This document shows, piece after piece, positions 8,706 to 17,700 of a stretch of DNA of 64,000 nt. This stretch comes from Pseudarcicella hirudinis (GTDB lineage: Bacteria > Bacteroidota > Bacteroidia > Cytophagales > Spirosomataceae): contig NZ_FOXH01000010.1 of NCBI RefSeq assembly GCF_900115665.1, positions 62,001 to 126,000 of the forward strand, read 5' to 3'. The position numbers and the translations under genes were made by a program. Under the pieces are notes generated by a model. That model was not told where the DNA came from, made no database searches, and saw only the letters and a list, made by a program, of their open reading frames with translations. Positions within the stretch are counted from its first letter, which is position 1; each line of letters begins with the position of its first letter.

Positions 8706-9149
8706 ATGTCAGTTTACGAAGTACATAAAGATAATTTTTTGATTTCTACTGATAAGGCTAAATTACAGTTAGGAGTGATTCATCAGTATTTATCTGAAGA
8801 ATCTTATTGGGCGAAAAATATCCCGATAGAAATTGTCGAAAAGTCTATAAGCAATTCTATTGCTTTTGGCGTGTATGACAAAAATGAACAGGTAGGTTTT
8901 TGTCGTGTAATCAGTGATTTATCTACATTTGCTTACCTGGCAGATGTGTTTGTACTAGAAAATTCGCGGGGGAACGGTCTTTCTAAGTGGCTGATGGAAG
9001 TGGTATTAGAGCATCCTGATTTACAGGGACTTCGTCGGTGGGTGCTTGCTACAGAAGATGCCCACGGACTTTATGCGCAATATGGTTTCGTCCCGCTCGA
9101 GAAGCCACAGAATTTTATGAATATCAGGCTTGCCAATCCATATGCCTGA
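8706..9149 (+). CDS. GNAT family N-acetyltransferase
   Basis: This 147-residue protein has the GNAT fold pattern. It shows an acceptor-side strand (VGFCRVISD), then LADVFVLENSRGNGLSKWLM, whose RGNGLS is the acetyl-CoA pyrophosphate loop (R/QxxGxG/A), and later RRWVLATEDAHGLYAQYGF, the usual motif B region. Such proteins transfer an acetyl group from acetyl-CoA to an amine; the acceptor cannot be read from the sequence. It starts 20 bp after the heptose kinase gene, so it may be at the tail of that transcript. It converges on the small unknown gene at 9153. Confidence 0.85.
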   Translation: MSVYEVHKDNFLISTDKAKLQLGVIHQYLSEESYWAKNIPIEIVEKSISNSIAFGVYDKNEQVGFCRVISDLSTFAYLADVFVLENSRGNGLSKWLMEVVLEHPDLQGLRRWVLATEDAHGLYAQYGFVPLEKPQNFMNIRLANPYA

Positions 9150-9152
9150 AAA

Positions 9153-9461
9153 TCAGGGTTTTTCTTCTATTCCCATCATGGTTAAAGATGGATTAATAGT
9201 TCTTGGTGTAATGGTGATTTTGAAGACCTTATTCCCCTCTATTTTATATTCTACAGCATATCTTCCTTTTTCTTTTAAACTCCTGTACACTGCGGTGTAA
9301 TTTACTTTTGTTTCCCATCCGTTAATTGCCAGTGAAGCAGCCAATAAATCAATGCATTTACTGAGATTTGAAAAATAAGAAAATGCTGTTTCTTTTTGCC
9401 TGAGAGCATTCAGATTTCCGATCGGAATGACGGCAACTTCATATATAGTTTGCTGCTTCAT
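9153..9461 (-). CDS. Small protein of unknown function
   Basis: This 102-residue protein is not recognised. It has no signal peptide or membrane segment and shows mixed alpha/beta composition: an N-terminal strand (TIYEVAVIPIG), a helix, then strands around GRYAVEYKIEGNKVFKITITP. The start Met is preceded by a 190-bp gap, and its stop is 4 bp from the GNAT stop. The composition and codon use look like those of neighbouring genes, so it is probably real. No function is proposed. Confidence 0.55.
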   Translation of the reverse strand: MKQQTIYEVAVIPIGNLNALRQKETAFSYFSNLSKCIDLLAASLAINGWETKVNYTAVYRSLKEKGRYAVEYKIEGNKVFKITITPRTINPSLTMMGIEEKP

Positions 9462-9605
9462 TTTTAATGAAAAAGAGCGTTTTTAAGATACAATGGCCAA
9501 TTTGGTTAAATAATTTGAATAAATTGAAAAATAATTTCATAATTTTTCAGGCCATAAACTTTTTTAATACTTCTGTCGTTTTAACATCATACTGCTTAAT
9601 AAAGC

Positions 9606-9635
9606 AAAAAGCCCCACTTTACGGTGAGGCTTTTT
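9606..9635 (-). terminator. Rho-independent terminator of ridA
   Basis: Read on the minus strand, GCCTCAC and GTGGGGC pair (one G-T pair) around a short loop, followed by a run of T. It lies about 20 bases beyond the ridA stop. Confidence 0.75.
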
Positions 9636-9653
9636 ATTTTCAAAAAATCTTAT

Positions 9654-10037
9654 CTACTGAACAACCGCAGTAAATTCAATTTCTACAAGATAGTCTGCTG
9701 AAACCAATTTGCTGATTTCATAAATACCTGTAGTTGGTTTGATTTCTCCGAAATATGCACCATGAGCTTTCGCTATATCGTCAAATTTAGTGATATCTGT
9801 TGTGAAAATTCTGGTACGAACTACGTCATTCAGACTTGCTCCTGCCTGTTCCAGAACTTTGGCAATTCTTTCTATAATATTGTTTGTCTGAGCATAAGCA
9901 TCATCAGCCTTTACTGATTCACCATCAACAATAGCCACGGTTCCTGATACCTCAATAATGTTACCGAGACGAACTGCACGGCAATAACCCATTTTGTCCT
10001 CCCACGGAGAGCCCGAGAGAATATTTTGTCTTTGCAT
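9654..10037 (-). CDS. RidA family enamine/imine deaminase
   Basis: This is a 127-residue YjgF/YER057c/UK114 protein. RidA proteins are small trimeric enzymes that hydrolyse reactive 2-aminoacrylate and related imines made by PLP enzymes. Family signs are the N-terminal strand leading to GNIIEVSGTVA, the conserved arginine in VVRTRIFTTDI that holds the substrate carboxylate, and the C-terminal ADYLVEIEFTAVV. It lies between two terminators and so is likely its own transcript. Not all members deaminate; the arginine is present here, which favours an active enzyme. Confidence 0.9.
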   Translation of the reverse strand: MQRQNILSGSPWEDKMGYCRAVRLGNIIEVSGTVAIVDGESVKADDAYAQTNNIIERIAKVLEQAGASLNDVVRTRIFTTDITKFDDIAKAHGAYFGEIKPTTGIYEISKLVSADYLVEIEFTAVVQ

Positions 10038-10117
10038 AATTGATTAGATTGTTTAATTCAATCGTAAAGATATTGACAGATGGAATCGGAAGGTAATTTT
10101 TTTGAAGATTTTGGAAG

Positions 10118-10162
10118 AAAGACGTATTGAATCCCGGGATAAAAGAAATTCAATACGTCTTT
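10118..10162 (-). terminator. Terminator after the first SusC/SusD operon
   Basis: A 15-bp perfect inverted repeat, 10118-10132 with 10148-10162, encloses a 15-base loop. It lies 10 bases past the SusD stop, with T-rich sequence on the minus strand side. Confidence 0.8.
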
Positions 10163-10171
10163 ATAAATTAG

Positions 10172-11710
10172 CTAGTAACCAGGATTTTGTTTCAGATTAC
10201 TGTTACTCTGAATTTCATCTAATGGAATTGGCCATAACCAACCTTTCGACGGATCGAAAGAGCGGGTATCAGCTTTAAGTCTTGCGAAAACCCATTTTGA
10301 AGGATCAGAAGGGTCAGAAAGTTTGCTGATGTCATAACCATAGACATCTTTTACAGCAGATTCAAGCTTCCATCTTCTCATATCTGAATAACGTGTACCT
10401 TCAACGGCAAATTCTACCCGACGCTCATGACGGACAATCTCACGAAGTTGTTCTTTTGACAGGCCGCTTCCTTCAGCATTTTCAATAGCTGGCATATTTA
10501 CAGAAGATCTTGTTCTGACCATATTGACCAAATCATATACTTCTTTCCCTGTATTTCCGGATTCAATCAATGCTTCGGCCCGCATGAGAAGTATATCAGC
10601 ATAACGCATCAGAATGTAATTTAGGCCGCAGTTATTTTTATCTGTATTGCTGATATCGGCATATTTTCTCGGACGTGCTCCGGTAATCTGCCCATCACTG
10701 GCAGGGATAAATTTAACATTTCCATATTGAGAACCCGGCAAAACCAGTGTAGCAGAGAGACGAGGGTCGCGATTGATAAATGGATCCTGCTCGTTATAAC
10801 CTGAATTACCGGCATTAATACTTTTACCGTTTTTCATATAATAAGCATCAATAATATCAGAGGTAACACCCGGAGTCGGCCATTCAGAGAAAGATAAAGC
10901 AGTACTTGGCCAGGGTTGCGGGCGTAAATTACGGATGTACTGAATGTCAAAGATTACTTCCACATTATTCTCGTTCTCTTCCTTGAAAAGTCCTTCATAG
11001 TCAGCAAAAAGCCGGTATTGATTCAGATCCATTACCTCTTTAGCTGCCGCCGCCGCTTCAGTCCATTTTTCGTTATAAAGATACAAGCGGGTTTTAAAAG
11101 CTAAAGCAGCTCCTTTAGTGGCCCTGCCAACATCGGCTCCGGTATAGGAAGCAGGTAAATTGGCAGAGGCAAAATTGAAATCATCAATAGCTGCTGCAAG
11201 AACCTGATCTTTGGCCGTTCTGGTTACTTTAGCTTCAGAAAGGGGAAGGGTTTTCAGAATCAAAGGAACATCTCCATAAAAATGAGCGAGATCGGCATAC
11301 ATCATTCCTCTGAGGAATCTTGCTTCAGCCTGCATTCTTTTTTTAAGTGTTTCGTCAATTTTAACATTCTGGGTATTTTCCAGGAAAGTGTTTACACGTC
11401 CGATTGTGCTGTAAGCAATTCTCCATTTTCCCAAAGCTCTGCCACTGCTTGAGTTTTGCTGCCATTTACTGAATTCCAGCGAACCCTGCCAGGCATGATG
11501 GCAAAGGTGGTTGTCAGACATGAAGTCGTATTGATACCAGTTGTCATTAATGGCAGAATAAATCCCCATCAAAGCCATATCTACTTCTGTGGCATTGGTA
11601 TAAAATGTTTGCGGAGAAAATTGATCTAATGGTGATTTATTAAGCAGGTTGTCGCTGCAACCGCACAATAACAAGGTCAATGCTAAGAATATTTTTCGGG
11701 AATTTTTCAT
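10172..11710 (-). CDS. SusD/RagB-like outer-membrane lipoprotein (module 1)
   Basis: SusD-like proteins sit on the cell surface as a lid over a SusC transporter and bind the ligand. Starting at the Met complementary to 11708-11710 gives MKNSRKIFLALTLLLCGC, a lipoprotein signal with the acylated Cys at residue 18; the longer frame to 11737 would overlap susC and hide this signal. The mature protein begins SDNLLNKSPLDQFSPQTFYTN, typical of RagB/SusD. The middle shows TPR-like helices (LPLSEAKVTRTAK, AVDDF-type), and the C-terminus has YADILLMRAEALIESGNTGK and RHERRVEFAVEGTRYSDMRR, both strong family marks. The ligand is unknown. It pairs with the SusC gene 13 bp upstream. Confidence 0.93.
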   Translation of the reverse strand: MKNSRKIFLALTLLLCGCSDNLLNKSPLDQFSPQTFYTNATEVDMALMGIYSAINDNWYQYDFMSDNHLCHHAWQGSLEFSKWQQNSSSGRALGKWRIAYSTIGRVNTFLENTQNVKIDETLKKRMQAEARFLRGMMYADLAHFYGDVPLILKTLPLSEAKVTRTAKDQVLAAAIDDFNFASANLPASYTGADVGRATKGAALAFKTRLYLYNEKWTEAAAAAKEVMDLNQYRLFADYEGLFKEENENNVEVIFDIQYIRNLRPQPWPSTALSFSEWPTPGVTSDIIDAYYMKNGKSINAGNSGYNEQDPFINRDPRLSATLVLPGSQYGNVKFIPASDGQITGARPRKYADISNTDKNNCGLNYILMRYADILLMRAEALIESGNTGKEVYDLVNMVRTRSSVNMPAIENAEGSGLSKEQLREIVRHERRVEFAVEGTRYSDMRRWKLESAVKDVYGYDISKLSDPSDPSKWVFARLKADTRSFDPSKGWLWPIPLDEIQSNSNLKQNPGY

Positions 11711-11723
11711 GTTTCTGGGGAAA

Positions 11724-14700
11724 TTAGAATTTAACATTAAGACCTAGCGTGTAAATCCGAACTTGCGGATACGCTTGCGCACGGACCTGATCCACAGGTT
11801 GCTCAGGGTCAAAACCTTTAAATTTGCTGAATGTCAGAGCATTTTGGATATTGGAATAAATACGAATACTTCCGATCCCAATTTTAGATAATACAGATGT
11901 CGGTAAAGTATAACCGATTTCGATGTTTTTAAGACGCAGGTAAGAAGCGTTTTCTACGAAGAAATCAGAATGGATATTGGTACGGGTTTCATCAAAAACC
12001 AAACGAGGATATTTGGTATTAGGATTTTCAGGAGTCCACCTGTCCATCCACCAGATACCATTGTTTGAGAAGTTTGAGAAAGGAATATACAATTCCTGAA
12101 AACCATAACCCTGGATTCCCTGTACTCCCTGCCAGAACATGCTGACATCAAAACCTTTCCAGTCAGCATTTAGTTGAACTGAATAAGTTAAATCCGGGAA
12201 TTGCTTTCCGATGATTGTACGGTCTTTGTCCATCGTAACTTTTCCGTCCCCGTTCAAATCTTTAAATTTAAAATCTCCGGGTTGCGGATTGAAGTTAGCT
12301 ACCGTAACAACGCCTTCTTTTAGCGTGTACTTACGCTGGCTGTTCGGAATGCTTGCATCGTTATTATTCTGCCAGTTGAAATCTGAAATCTGGTATAAGC
12401 CATCTGTCTGATAACCATAGAAAGAATTGATTGCATATCCTTCGATATAAGCCTTCTGACCATTGATAATCGGACTGCGGCCATACAGATCCGTGATTTC
12501 ATTTCTGATATGACTTAAATTTACGGTAGCTCCGAAATTTAACTTATTGGCAAATTTCTTGCGATAAGAGACTGCAAATTCAATCCCGCTGTTTTTAACT
12601 TTTCCGACGTTCTGGAAAGGAGGTGTTAAATCTCCCATGGTAATAGGGATAGGGATTTGCATTAAAATATCATCCGTTTTCTTCTGGAAATAATCTAATG
12701 TAAAGCTGAAACCATTTGAAAGTGTCAGATCTGCTCCGATATTCGTTTGAGTGGTAGTTTCCCATGAAATATCTGTATTAGCTAAAGCCGTGGCTGCTAC
12801 TCCGGGTTTAAGTGCTCCTCCTAAAGTATAATTTTGTCCGGAAGACAAAGTACTTACATAGGCATAATTGCTGTTAATATTCTGGTTACCTAAACGGCCC
12901 CATGAAGCTCTTAGTTTTAACTCTCTGATTCCCGGAATTTCATCCTTGATGAAGTTTTCTTCCGAAATACGCCATCCGGCTGAAAATGACGGGAATGTTC
13001 CCCATTTCAACCCTTCTCTGAAACGGGAAGACCCGTCCCGTCTTACATTCGCTTCAAATAAATAGCGGTTATTGAAAATATAGCCTACTCTTCCGAAAAC
13101 AGATTTCAATCCGAGGTCATAAGCACCGCCTCCGTTAGACATAGTTGCCGCATCCCCAAGGCCCAACTCAGGCTGAGTGTTGTTGACAAAGTTTTTGCGG
13201 TAGGCATTGCTCCAGTCTGTTCTGAAGCTCTCTTCTGAATAACCTGCCAGCAAAGCAATGTCATGTTTCCCGAATGATTTGTTATATCTGAGTAAACCGT
13301 TCAGAAGTGTTTGTGAATCCTGCTGGTTATTTTCCGAAAGATCAGATGGCAATTTGTTATAATTTCCATCTAATTTATAAAGTGAAATATTCGCATGATA
13401 GCGATTGGTTTGTGTCTGAATCCAGTTGTATCCCAGGTCTAATTCAGCACTTAGTCCGTCAAGAATAGTATATTGTGCTTCGATCTGGCCATTAAACTGA
13501 TGACGTAAATCTGTGGCGGTACTTCCTGCCATTGTTTCTCCATAAAAATTCCGTTCACCGATTACAGCAACATATTCACCTTTGCTGTTTCTTAATGGCC
13601 AGACCGGAGCAGTAGTAGCATACCATTTGGTGTTCCATTCATCTGCAGGAGACAATCGGTTACTGCGATTTCCCGCAATTCTTCCTGAAAGACGTAAGGC
13701 TTTGTTTTTAAGGAAATAGGCATCAAGGTTAGAGCGGAAGTTGATACGATCATACTGGTTGGCAATCAGAATCCCTTTTTGGCTGAGATTCGAAAGCATG
13801 AACGCGTATTTAAGGTTATCGTCCCCGCCCGTCAGACTAAGGCTATGATTTTGCATAGGAGCTTTGTCATAATACACATCGAAATAATTGATATTCGGAT
13901 AAAGCGGATCACTTCCGTCTCTGAATTTCTGGATTTCTGCAGCAGTGTATCTGGGTTGACGGCCAGAATTAATAGAGGCCTCATTGTATAAAGTGGCATA
14001 TTGCTCGGAATTCATCACTTTTGGCAAAGAAGTTGACTCCTGCATACCGAAATAGGCGTTGTAAGAAACCTGTATTTTTTTGGAAGTACCTCTTTTTGTG
14101 GTGATGATGATTACCCCGTTTGCGGCTCTGTTTCCATAAATTGCAGCCGAAGAAGCATCTTTTAACACAGAAATGGTTTGAATATCCTGTGGGTTTACAT
14201 CATTGATATTAGCCGGAAATCCGTCTATTAATACCAGAGGATTACTGTTATTTAATGTCCCGACTCCGCGGATATTGATTACAGCATTATCATCTCCCGG
14301 TTTTCCGGAAGTCTGAGCCGCATAAACCCCCGGAATCTGACCTTGTAAAGCAGCACTCGAATTGGTAAGCGGACGGGATTGCAATTCTTCCATATTTACA
14401 GTTCCAACTGCGCCGGTCAGGTTTACTTTCTTTTGGGTTCCGTAACCTACCACAACCACTTCATTTAAACTGCTGACATCTGCAATAAGCGTTACATTCA
14501 GGACAGAGCGGTTGCCAACTGTAATTTCGGTTTTCTGATATCCTACTGATGTAAAAATCAGAATGGCTTTTTCATCAGGAACTGAAAGTCTGAAATTACC
14601 TTTTTCATCAGTAGTAGTACCTTTATTAGTTCCTTTAATCTGAATACTTACTCCTGGAAGAGCCTGATTATTGTCTCCGCCAATTACTTTTCCTGAAACG

Positions 14701-15128
14701 GATTGCTCCAGAACTTCCGTGTTTTCTTTGGGAAGGGATACTTCCTTTGGGCTGATCAGATGCTCTTCAGCCGGATTCAGAATAATTTGCCCTCCGATAA
14801 CTTTGAAGGAAATTTTCATGGGTTTTAAAAGCCCGTCCAGAACTTCTGATAATTTGGATTCGGAAGCGTTGATATTTACTTTTTTATTTACTTCAATAGA
14901 CTTTGAGCTATATACAAACTGTACATTGGTAAGATGTTCAATCTGGGAAAGGGCAACCCGTAATTTTACGTCTTCGGCTTTGAGCGTGAGGCTCTTATTG
15001 AGGAAGTCCTGCGCCATGCCGTCATGTGCTTTAGACACTGCGACAAAGGTGATTGCCAATACGATTTGATAGAAGGAAATTTTCATAATGGTTAATAATA
15101 AGCCACTACATTGTCGATTTTTTTTCAT
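11724..15128 (-). CDS. SusC/RagA-like TonB-linked outer-membrane transporter with STN domain (module 1)
   Basis: This 1134-residue protein imports a ligand across the outer membrane using TonB energy. After the signal peptide, an STN domain (about residues 50-115, VQFVYSSKSIEVNKKVNI) is the part that talks to FecR in cell-surface signalling. Next come a carboxypeptidase-like beta-sandwich (about 145-215, ALPGVSIQIKGTNKGTTTDE), the plug opening SLNEVVVVGYGTQKKVNLTG, and TIS VLKDASSAAIYGNRAANG typical of SusC. The rest is a 22-strand barrel ending in a C-terminal Phe. Upstream FecR and ECF sigma genes fit induction by the ligand. An alternative start at 15086 is possible. The ligand is not predictable: no hydrolase lies nearby. 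Confidence 0.94.
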   Translation of the reverse strand: MKKNRQCSGLLLTIMKISFYQIVLAITFVAVSKAHDGMAQDFLNKSLTLKAEDVKLRVALSQIEHLTNVQFVYSSKSIEVNKKVNINASESKLSEVLDGLLKPMKISFKVIGGQIILNPAEEHLISPKEVSLPKENTEVLEQSVSGKVIGGDNNQALPGVSIQIKGTNKGTTTDEKGNFRLSVPDEKAILIFTSVGYQKTEITVGNRSVLNVTLIADVSSLNEVVVVGYGTQKKVNLTGAVGTVNMEELQSRPLTNSSAALQGQIPGVYAAQTSGKPGDDNAVINIRGVGTLNNSNPLVLIDGFPANINDVNPQDIQTISVLKDASSAAIYGNRAANGVIIITTKRGTSKKIQVSYNAYFGMQESTSLPKVMNSEQYATLYNEASINSGRQPRYTAAEIQKFRDGSDPLYPNINYFDVYYDKAPMQNHSLSLTGGDDNLKYAFMLSNLSQKGILIANQYDRINFRSNLDAYFLKNKALRLSGRIAGNRSNRLSPADEWNTKWYATTAPVWPLRNSKGEYVAVIGERNFYGETMAGSTATDLRHQFNGQIEAQYTILDGLSAELDLGYNWIQTQTNRYHANISLYKLDGNYNKLPSDLSENNQQDSQTLLNGLLRYNKSFGKHDIALLAGYSEESFRTDWSNAYRKNFVNNTQPELGLGDAATMSNGGGAYDLGLKSVFGRVGYIFNNRYLFEANVRRDGSSRFREGLKWGTFPSFSAGWRISEENFIKDEIPGIRELKLRASWGRLGNQNINSNYAYVSTLSSGQNYTLGGALKPGVAATALANTDISWETTTQTNIGADLTLSNGFSFTLDYFQKKTDDILMQIPIPITMGDLTPPFQNVGKVKNSGIEFAVSYRKKFANKLNFGATVNLSHIRNEITDLYGRSPIINGQKAYIEGYAINSFYGYQTDGLYQISDFNWQNNNDASIPNSQRKYTLKEGVVTVANFNPQPGDFKFKDLNGDGKVTMDKDRTIIGKQFPDLTYSVQLNADWKGFDVSMFWQGVQGIQGYGFQELYIPFSNFSNNGIWWMDRWTPENPNTKYPRLVFDETRTNIHSDFFVENASYLRLKNIEIGYTLPTSVLSKIGIGSIRIYSNIQNALTFSKFKGFDPEQPVDQVRAQAYPQVRIYTLGLNVKF

Positions 15129-15351
15129 ACATTTGATTGGTTTTGTTAGTTAAAAGATTAGACAAAACAAGCCCTCCTTTCATCTGAAAAGATGAATAGT
15201 TTCGAAGCTGAGAGGGTTTTTCAAAGCTGGCAATGGGGGAAACATTGTCAGCTTTTTTACATTTCCGGGGGATTAACTTTTCATATTGTTTTTGAATTTT
15301 GTGTTAGGGTTAATTAATAAATACTTCGGGAATCTGTTTCTGAATCAGAAC

Positions 15352-16371
15352 TCATTCGCATCCTTTTCCGGTGATAAGAATAGTCGTACCGTTGACTGTG
15401 TAGCTGGCCCGCATTACTCCGCAAATAATATCCAGTTTGGTATAGAGAGGTTTTTCAGCAAGATTTGCTGTAATTGTACAAGTGCTTATATGCTCATTTT
15501 CCAGCATAATGTCAATTCCGTAATTTTTCTCCAGATCGTCTAAAACTGCTGACAACGGAACATCATCATATTTGAAAGAAATAGCATTTGATACATTATT
15601 AAGCTGAACCGGTTCACTCACCAGACCTGTTACGAAAAGATTGCTTTCCTGGAAATAAGTGACTTTATGATTTGGGGTAAGAATTACACCGTTTTCTTCT
15701 TTTTTACCTGTTATTGTTTTTTCAAAAACAGATACACGCCCTGTTACAACTTCGACCTCAATATTAGCTGTCTTAGGCTCTGATTTTATAAAAAAGCTGG
15801 TTCCCAATACTTTGGTTGTTATTTTTCCGGCATAGACAAAGAAAGGTTTTTCCGGGTTTTTAGTCACATTGAAAAAGGCATTTCCTGCTAGATACACCTC
15901 TCTTTTATCAGAAGAAAAATGATTAGGGACCCGGAGTGAACCTGCTGGCTGAAGGGTAACTTTTGTTCCGTCTTCCAGGGTAATTATCTGTTTGGCGGAT
16001 GAGGTATTTGTAGTAGTATAAAATCCTTCAGTGTTTTTTTCAGTAATTAATGTTTCTGTATTTTTTTGATTGATCTTCAGAAGAGAAAACGTTAATGCCA
16101 GTAAAAGGCAGGCAGCAGCACTGATACGGAAAGAAACTTTTTTCCATAAAGGAATCTCTTTTGTCTGAAGAGGAAGGTTGATTTTAATGGTTTTTTGTTC
16201 AATTTTCTGCCAAAGCTGAAATTTATAATCATCAAGCTCTTCTATCGAGGTTAACTCTTCAGGCTCTCTGTCGAGAAGGTCGTACCATTGTTCTACCAGG
16301 GTACTTTCCTGCGAGTTGCACTTACCGTCGATATATTTTTGTAAAAGTTCTTTAAATGCTTTCCGACTCAT
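15352..16371 (-). CDS. FecR family anti-sigma factor (module 1)
   Basis: This 339-residue inner-membrane regulator joins the SusC STN domain to the ECF sigma factor. The N-terminal cytoplasmic part (about 1-75) holds the sigma-binding region. A single hydrophobic helix (about 80-98, ISAAACLLLALTFSLL) crosses the membrane. The periplasmic FecR domain follows (about 120-215, with ITLEDGTKVTLQPAGSLRVP and REVYLAGNAFFNVTKNPEKPF), and the last about 75 residues form the DUF4974 domain common in Bacteroidota. It lies 151 bp after the sigma gene and 223 bp before susC. Confidence 0.92.
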   Translation of the reverse strand: MSRKAFKELLQKYIDGKCNSQESTLVEQWYDLLDREPEELTSIEELDDYKFQLWQKIEQKTIKINLPLQTKEIPLWKKVSFRISAAACLLLALTFSLLKINQKNTETLITEKNTEGFYTTTNTSSAKQIITLEDGTKVTLQPAGSLRVPNHFSSDKREVYLAGNAFFNVTKNPEKPFFVYAGKITTKVLGTSFFIKSEPKTANIEVEVVTGRVSVFEKTITGKKEENGVILTPNHKVTYFQESNLFVTGLVSEPVQLNNVSNAISFKYDDVPLSAVLDDLEKNYGIDIMLENEHISTCTITANLAEKPLYTKLDIICGVMRASYTVNGTTILITGKGCE

Positions 16372-16522
16372 TGGATGTTGAAATTGAGCTTATGTATGTT
16401 TTCGGATATATAAGTCAATTAACGCTTTCTGTTCCGCAAAAGGTTTTATAAATTCTTTGAAAGTTTATAGTTTTTGTAATGTTATGCTAACATGTTCTTT
16501 GTAAAATACAATGAAGATTAGT

Positions 16523-17116
16523 TTATTCCCCCTGAAGCAAAATTAAAATCATGGCGAAAGAAGTGAATTCCTGCAGATGCGTCTGGAGGATTTTGAGTGA
16601 TTTGGCAAGATGATGCTGAATGGTGCGCTCCGGAATACTGAGCAGTTCGGAAATTTCCCGGACAGATTTATGTTCGATATGGTTTAATTTGAAGATTTCC
16701 CTTGTTTTTTCAGGAAGCTGGGCAATTGCGCTGTCTATAGCTGCTGTAAGTTCAGACAAAGCGACCTGCTCTTCTGTAGGATTAAAAGCATCCTGTGCTA
16801 AATTTTGGGCATAGCTGACGTATTTCTCTTCAACAATCTGTGATTTAATATGATTGATGATCTGATAACGCAAAGAGGCAAAAAGATAGTAGTTGAGCTG
16901 GGAAATCTGAAGCTGATCTTTCTTCTCCCAAAGTCTTACAAAAAGATCCTGCAAAATTTCCTGAACGGTTTCTCTGGACTGAATTTTTCGCAGGGCAACA
17001 TGAAATAGTTTTTTCCAGTATCGATTGTAGATTTCCTGAAATGCGGATTCATCTCCTGTTTTGAGGAGTTTTATCAACAGTTCATCACTCAACAATGCAT
17101 ATTCCATAAAAAACAT
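16523..17116 (-). CDS. ECF RNA polymerase sigma-70 factor (module 1)
   Basis: This is a 197-residue ECF sigma factor of the Bacteroidota FecR-linked group. Region 2 (about 10-85) includes AFQEIYNRYWKKLFHVA and ETVQEILQDLFVRLWEKKDQL; region 4 (about 125-185) includes LPEKTREIFKLNHIEHKSVREIAEL-type sequence followed by IPERTIQHHLAKSLKIL, the helix-turn-helix that reads the minus-35 element. It likely directs transcription of the downstream susC/susD pair when released by FecR. A second start at residue 4 (MEYALLSDE, 17107) is equally plausible. Confidence 0.92.
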   Translation of the reverse strand: MFFMEYALLSDELLIKLLKTGDESAFQEIYNRYWKKLFHVALRKIQSRETVQEILQDLFVRLWEKKDQLQISQLNYYLFASLRYQIINHIKSQIVEEKYVSYAQNLAQDAFNPTEEQVALSELTAAIDSAIAQLPEKTREIFKLNHIEHKSVREISELLSIPERTIQHHLAKSLKILQTHLQEFTSFAMILILLQGE

Positions 17117-17219
17117 TTTTACAAAGTTGAAACAAAAATCAAAAAACTCAAACTATAATACAATTTTATATGATTTGGTTTCAATTTTGTCAAATGTTCT
17201 CAGAAACTATCAAAACTAA

Positions 17220-17250
17220 AAAACGTCTGAGTTTGCTGTTCAGACGTTTT
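17220..17250 (-). terminator. Terminator of the acyl carrier protein gene
   Basis: An 11-bp perfect stem (17220-17230 with 17240-17250) around a 9-base loop is followed by T-rich DNA on both sides. It separates the ACP gene from the ECF sigma gene, so these are not one transcript. Confidence 0.85.
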
Positions 17251-17265
17251 TAGTTTGATATGGAT

Positions 17266-17514
17266 TTATGCGTTGACTAATACCAGGTTTCGTTCCATCA
17301 GTTCTGTCAGTTGTTTGACAGTTTGAATGTTATGTATTTCTTCATCAGGAAGATTTACATGGTATGTATTCTCTAAATGAACAATCACCTCCAGATACTC
17401 CAAAGAGTTCAGTCCTAAGTCTGAGCGGAGATTCTTCCACGGTTGAATCAAAGTCGGGCGAATATGAAAATTCCGTGAAAGAAATTGCTGAAATTTCTCA
17501 TAATTGAACTTCAT
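17266..17514 (-). CDS. Orphan acyl carrier protein
   Basis: This 82-residue protein has the four-helix acyl carrier pattern. The attachment serine lies in DLGLNSLEYLEVIVHLE, with downstream VNLPDEEIHNIQTVKQLTELM matching helices 3 and 4. The serine would carry phosphopantetheine, but the residue before it is Asn in place of the usual Asp of the DSL motif. The sequence is less acidic than housekeeping AcpP and there is no fabF or fabD beside it, so it is probably a specialised carrier for a secondary lipid or polyketide path. It is a single-gene transcript bounded by a terminator. Confidence 0.85.
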   Translation of the reverse strand: MKFNYEKFQQFLSRNFHIRPTLIQPWKNLRSDLGLNSLEYLEVIVHLENTYHVNLPDEEIHNIQTVKQLTELMERNLVLVNA

Positions 17515-17700
17515 GGTTTTCTTTATATTTGATAGGTTGACGATTGATTAAAGCCTAAAAACGAGTATCTGTCGGATTTAGTGTTCCAAATTTGTAAAAT
17601 ATTACTGAATTTTCCACTTTTAATTGATGAAATAATGAATAAACAACACCAATTATGCTTATTCAGGGATAAAAGGTGTTTTGTACATTATACAGTTCAT

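Noticed and set aside
9467-9673. A 68-codon plus-strand ORF
   Set aside because: It lies in an AT-rich gap, contains the ridA terminator and overlaps the 3' end of ridA; its translation has no family-like pattern.
11711-11737. Longer start for the first SusD
   Set aside because: It overlaps susC and would hide the lipoprotein signal that begins at the internal Met.
15129-15351. Hairpins in the leader before the first SusC
   Set aside because: A TTCATC/GATGAA stem and a CCCTC/GAGGG pair are visible, but they are short and match no known leader; possible post-transcriptional control remains unproven.
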